A stretch of DNA of 5,287 bases, from NCBI GenBank assembly GCA_022564455.1, contig JADFLK010000186.1, forward strand, positions 1-5,287. Reading direction: 5' to 3'. Below are positions 5,106 through 5,287 of the stretch, piece by piece. Source of the stretch: Bacteroidota bacterium (GTDB lineage Bacteria > Bacteroidota > Rhodothermia > Rhodothermales > Rubricoccaceae). The notes under the pieces were generated by a model. It saw only the letters and a program-made list of their open reading frames with translations, made no database searches and was not told where the DNA came from. Position numbers and translations under genes: made by a program. How positions within the stretch are numbered: position 1 is the stretch's first letter; every line of letters starts with the position of its first letter.

Positions 5106-5287
5106 TTACTGGTCGTCAGACTGCTGAGGCGGAGCGAACTCGTTCAAGATCGCCCGGCGGCGCTCGCGCATTTGCTCTCCAAACGCACGCTGTTCCTCGT
5201 TGAGGGTACGCATACGCTCTCGAAAGGCGTTGCGCTGTTCTTGCGAGAGGGAGCGGAGACGGTGGTGCTGTGCTCGCTGCGTGCGTC
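5106..5287 (-). CDS. C-terminal part of a charged helical protein, possibly Spy/CpxP-like
   Basis: Partial gene running off the right edge: 59 codons and a TAA stop at 5106-5108 on the minus strand. The visible part is almost entirely Arg, Glu, Gln, Leu and Met in helical spacing: RLRSLSQEQRNAFRERM, then RTLNEEQRAFGEQM, then a polar tail ending QQSDDQ. The two 'L(S/N)xEQR' repeats about 16 residues apart recall the LTxxQ motifs of periplasmic Spy/CpxP-type chaperones and metal-responsive proteins. That family usually has a signal peptide, which would lie outside the window. Without the N-terminus the assignment is tentative; any charged coiled-coil protein could look like this. It converges on the vertex genes and shares the hairpin terminator. 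Confidence 0.7.
   Translation of the reverse strand, partial: RTQRAQHHRLRSLSQEQRNAFRERMRTLNEEQRAFGEQMRERRRAILNEFAPPQQSDDQ

Overview
The window looks like chromosomal DNA from a GC-rich member of the Bacteroidota/Rhodothermota side of the bacterial tree. This placement is an inference and only moderately sure. It rests on three things: none of the readable start codons has a convincing Shine-Dalgarno sequence, one upstream region carries a TTG...TAnnTTTG-like promoter, and the coding style is GC-rich. No rRNA, tRNA, CRISPR array or insertion sequence was seen.

Left part (1-1487, minus strand): a two-gene arsenosugar-type unit. An AhpD-like peroxidase-like protein (1155-1487) is followed after 60 bp by the radical SAM enzyme ArsS (1-1094). 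ArsS reaches the left edge and probably lacks only its last few residues. The arsenic methyltransferase ArsM, the usual partner, is not in view.

Middle part (1488-3441): a divergent intergenic region leads to a membrane-anchored protein of about 535 residues (1696-3303). It has one N-terminal membrane helix, a GAF-like domain, a long acidic linker and a C-terminal domain resembling a GGDEF fold that has lost its catalytic signature. Just behind it, at 3343-3441, is an unlisted relic: about 33 stop-free codons that read as the N-terminus of phosphopentomutase (DeoB), with no start codon and no remainder of the gene.

Right part (3442-5287): a small three-helix membrane protein (minus, 3442-3801) is divergent from a hotdog-fold acyl-CoA thioesterase (3916-4323). 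Next come two tandem genes for bacterial microcompartment vertex proteins of the EutN/CcmL (BMC-P) family (4390-4692 and 4768-5043). A hairpin terminator (5056-5092) separates them from the C-terminal end of a charged helical protein resembling the Spy/CpxP group (5106-5287, minus). No hexameric BMC-H shell gene or signature cargo enzyme lies in the window, so the two pentamer genes form a detached unit here.

Three intergenic spacers carry short arrays with a 7-bp period. Two are built on a TACG core and contain an inverted TGCGTA/TACGCA pair (1095-1154 and 4698-4766). One is built on a CTTCA core (4353-4387). The arrays at 4353 and 4698 run almost into the start codons of the two microcompartment genes. 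Together with the deoB relic and the isolated vertex-gene pair, they are the most unusual content of the window.
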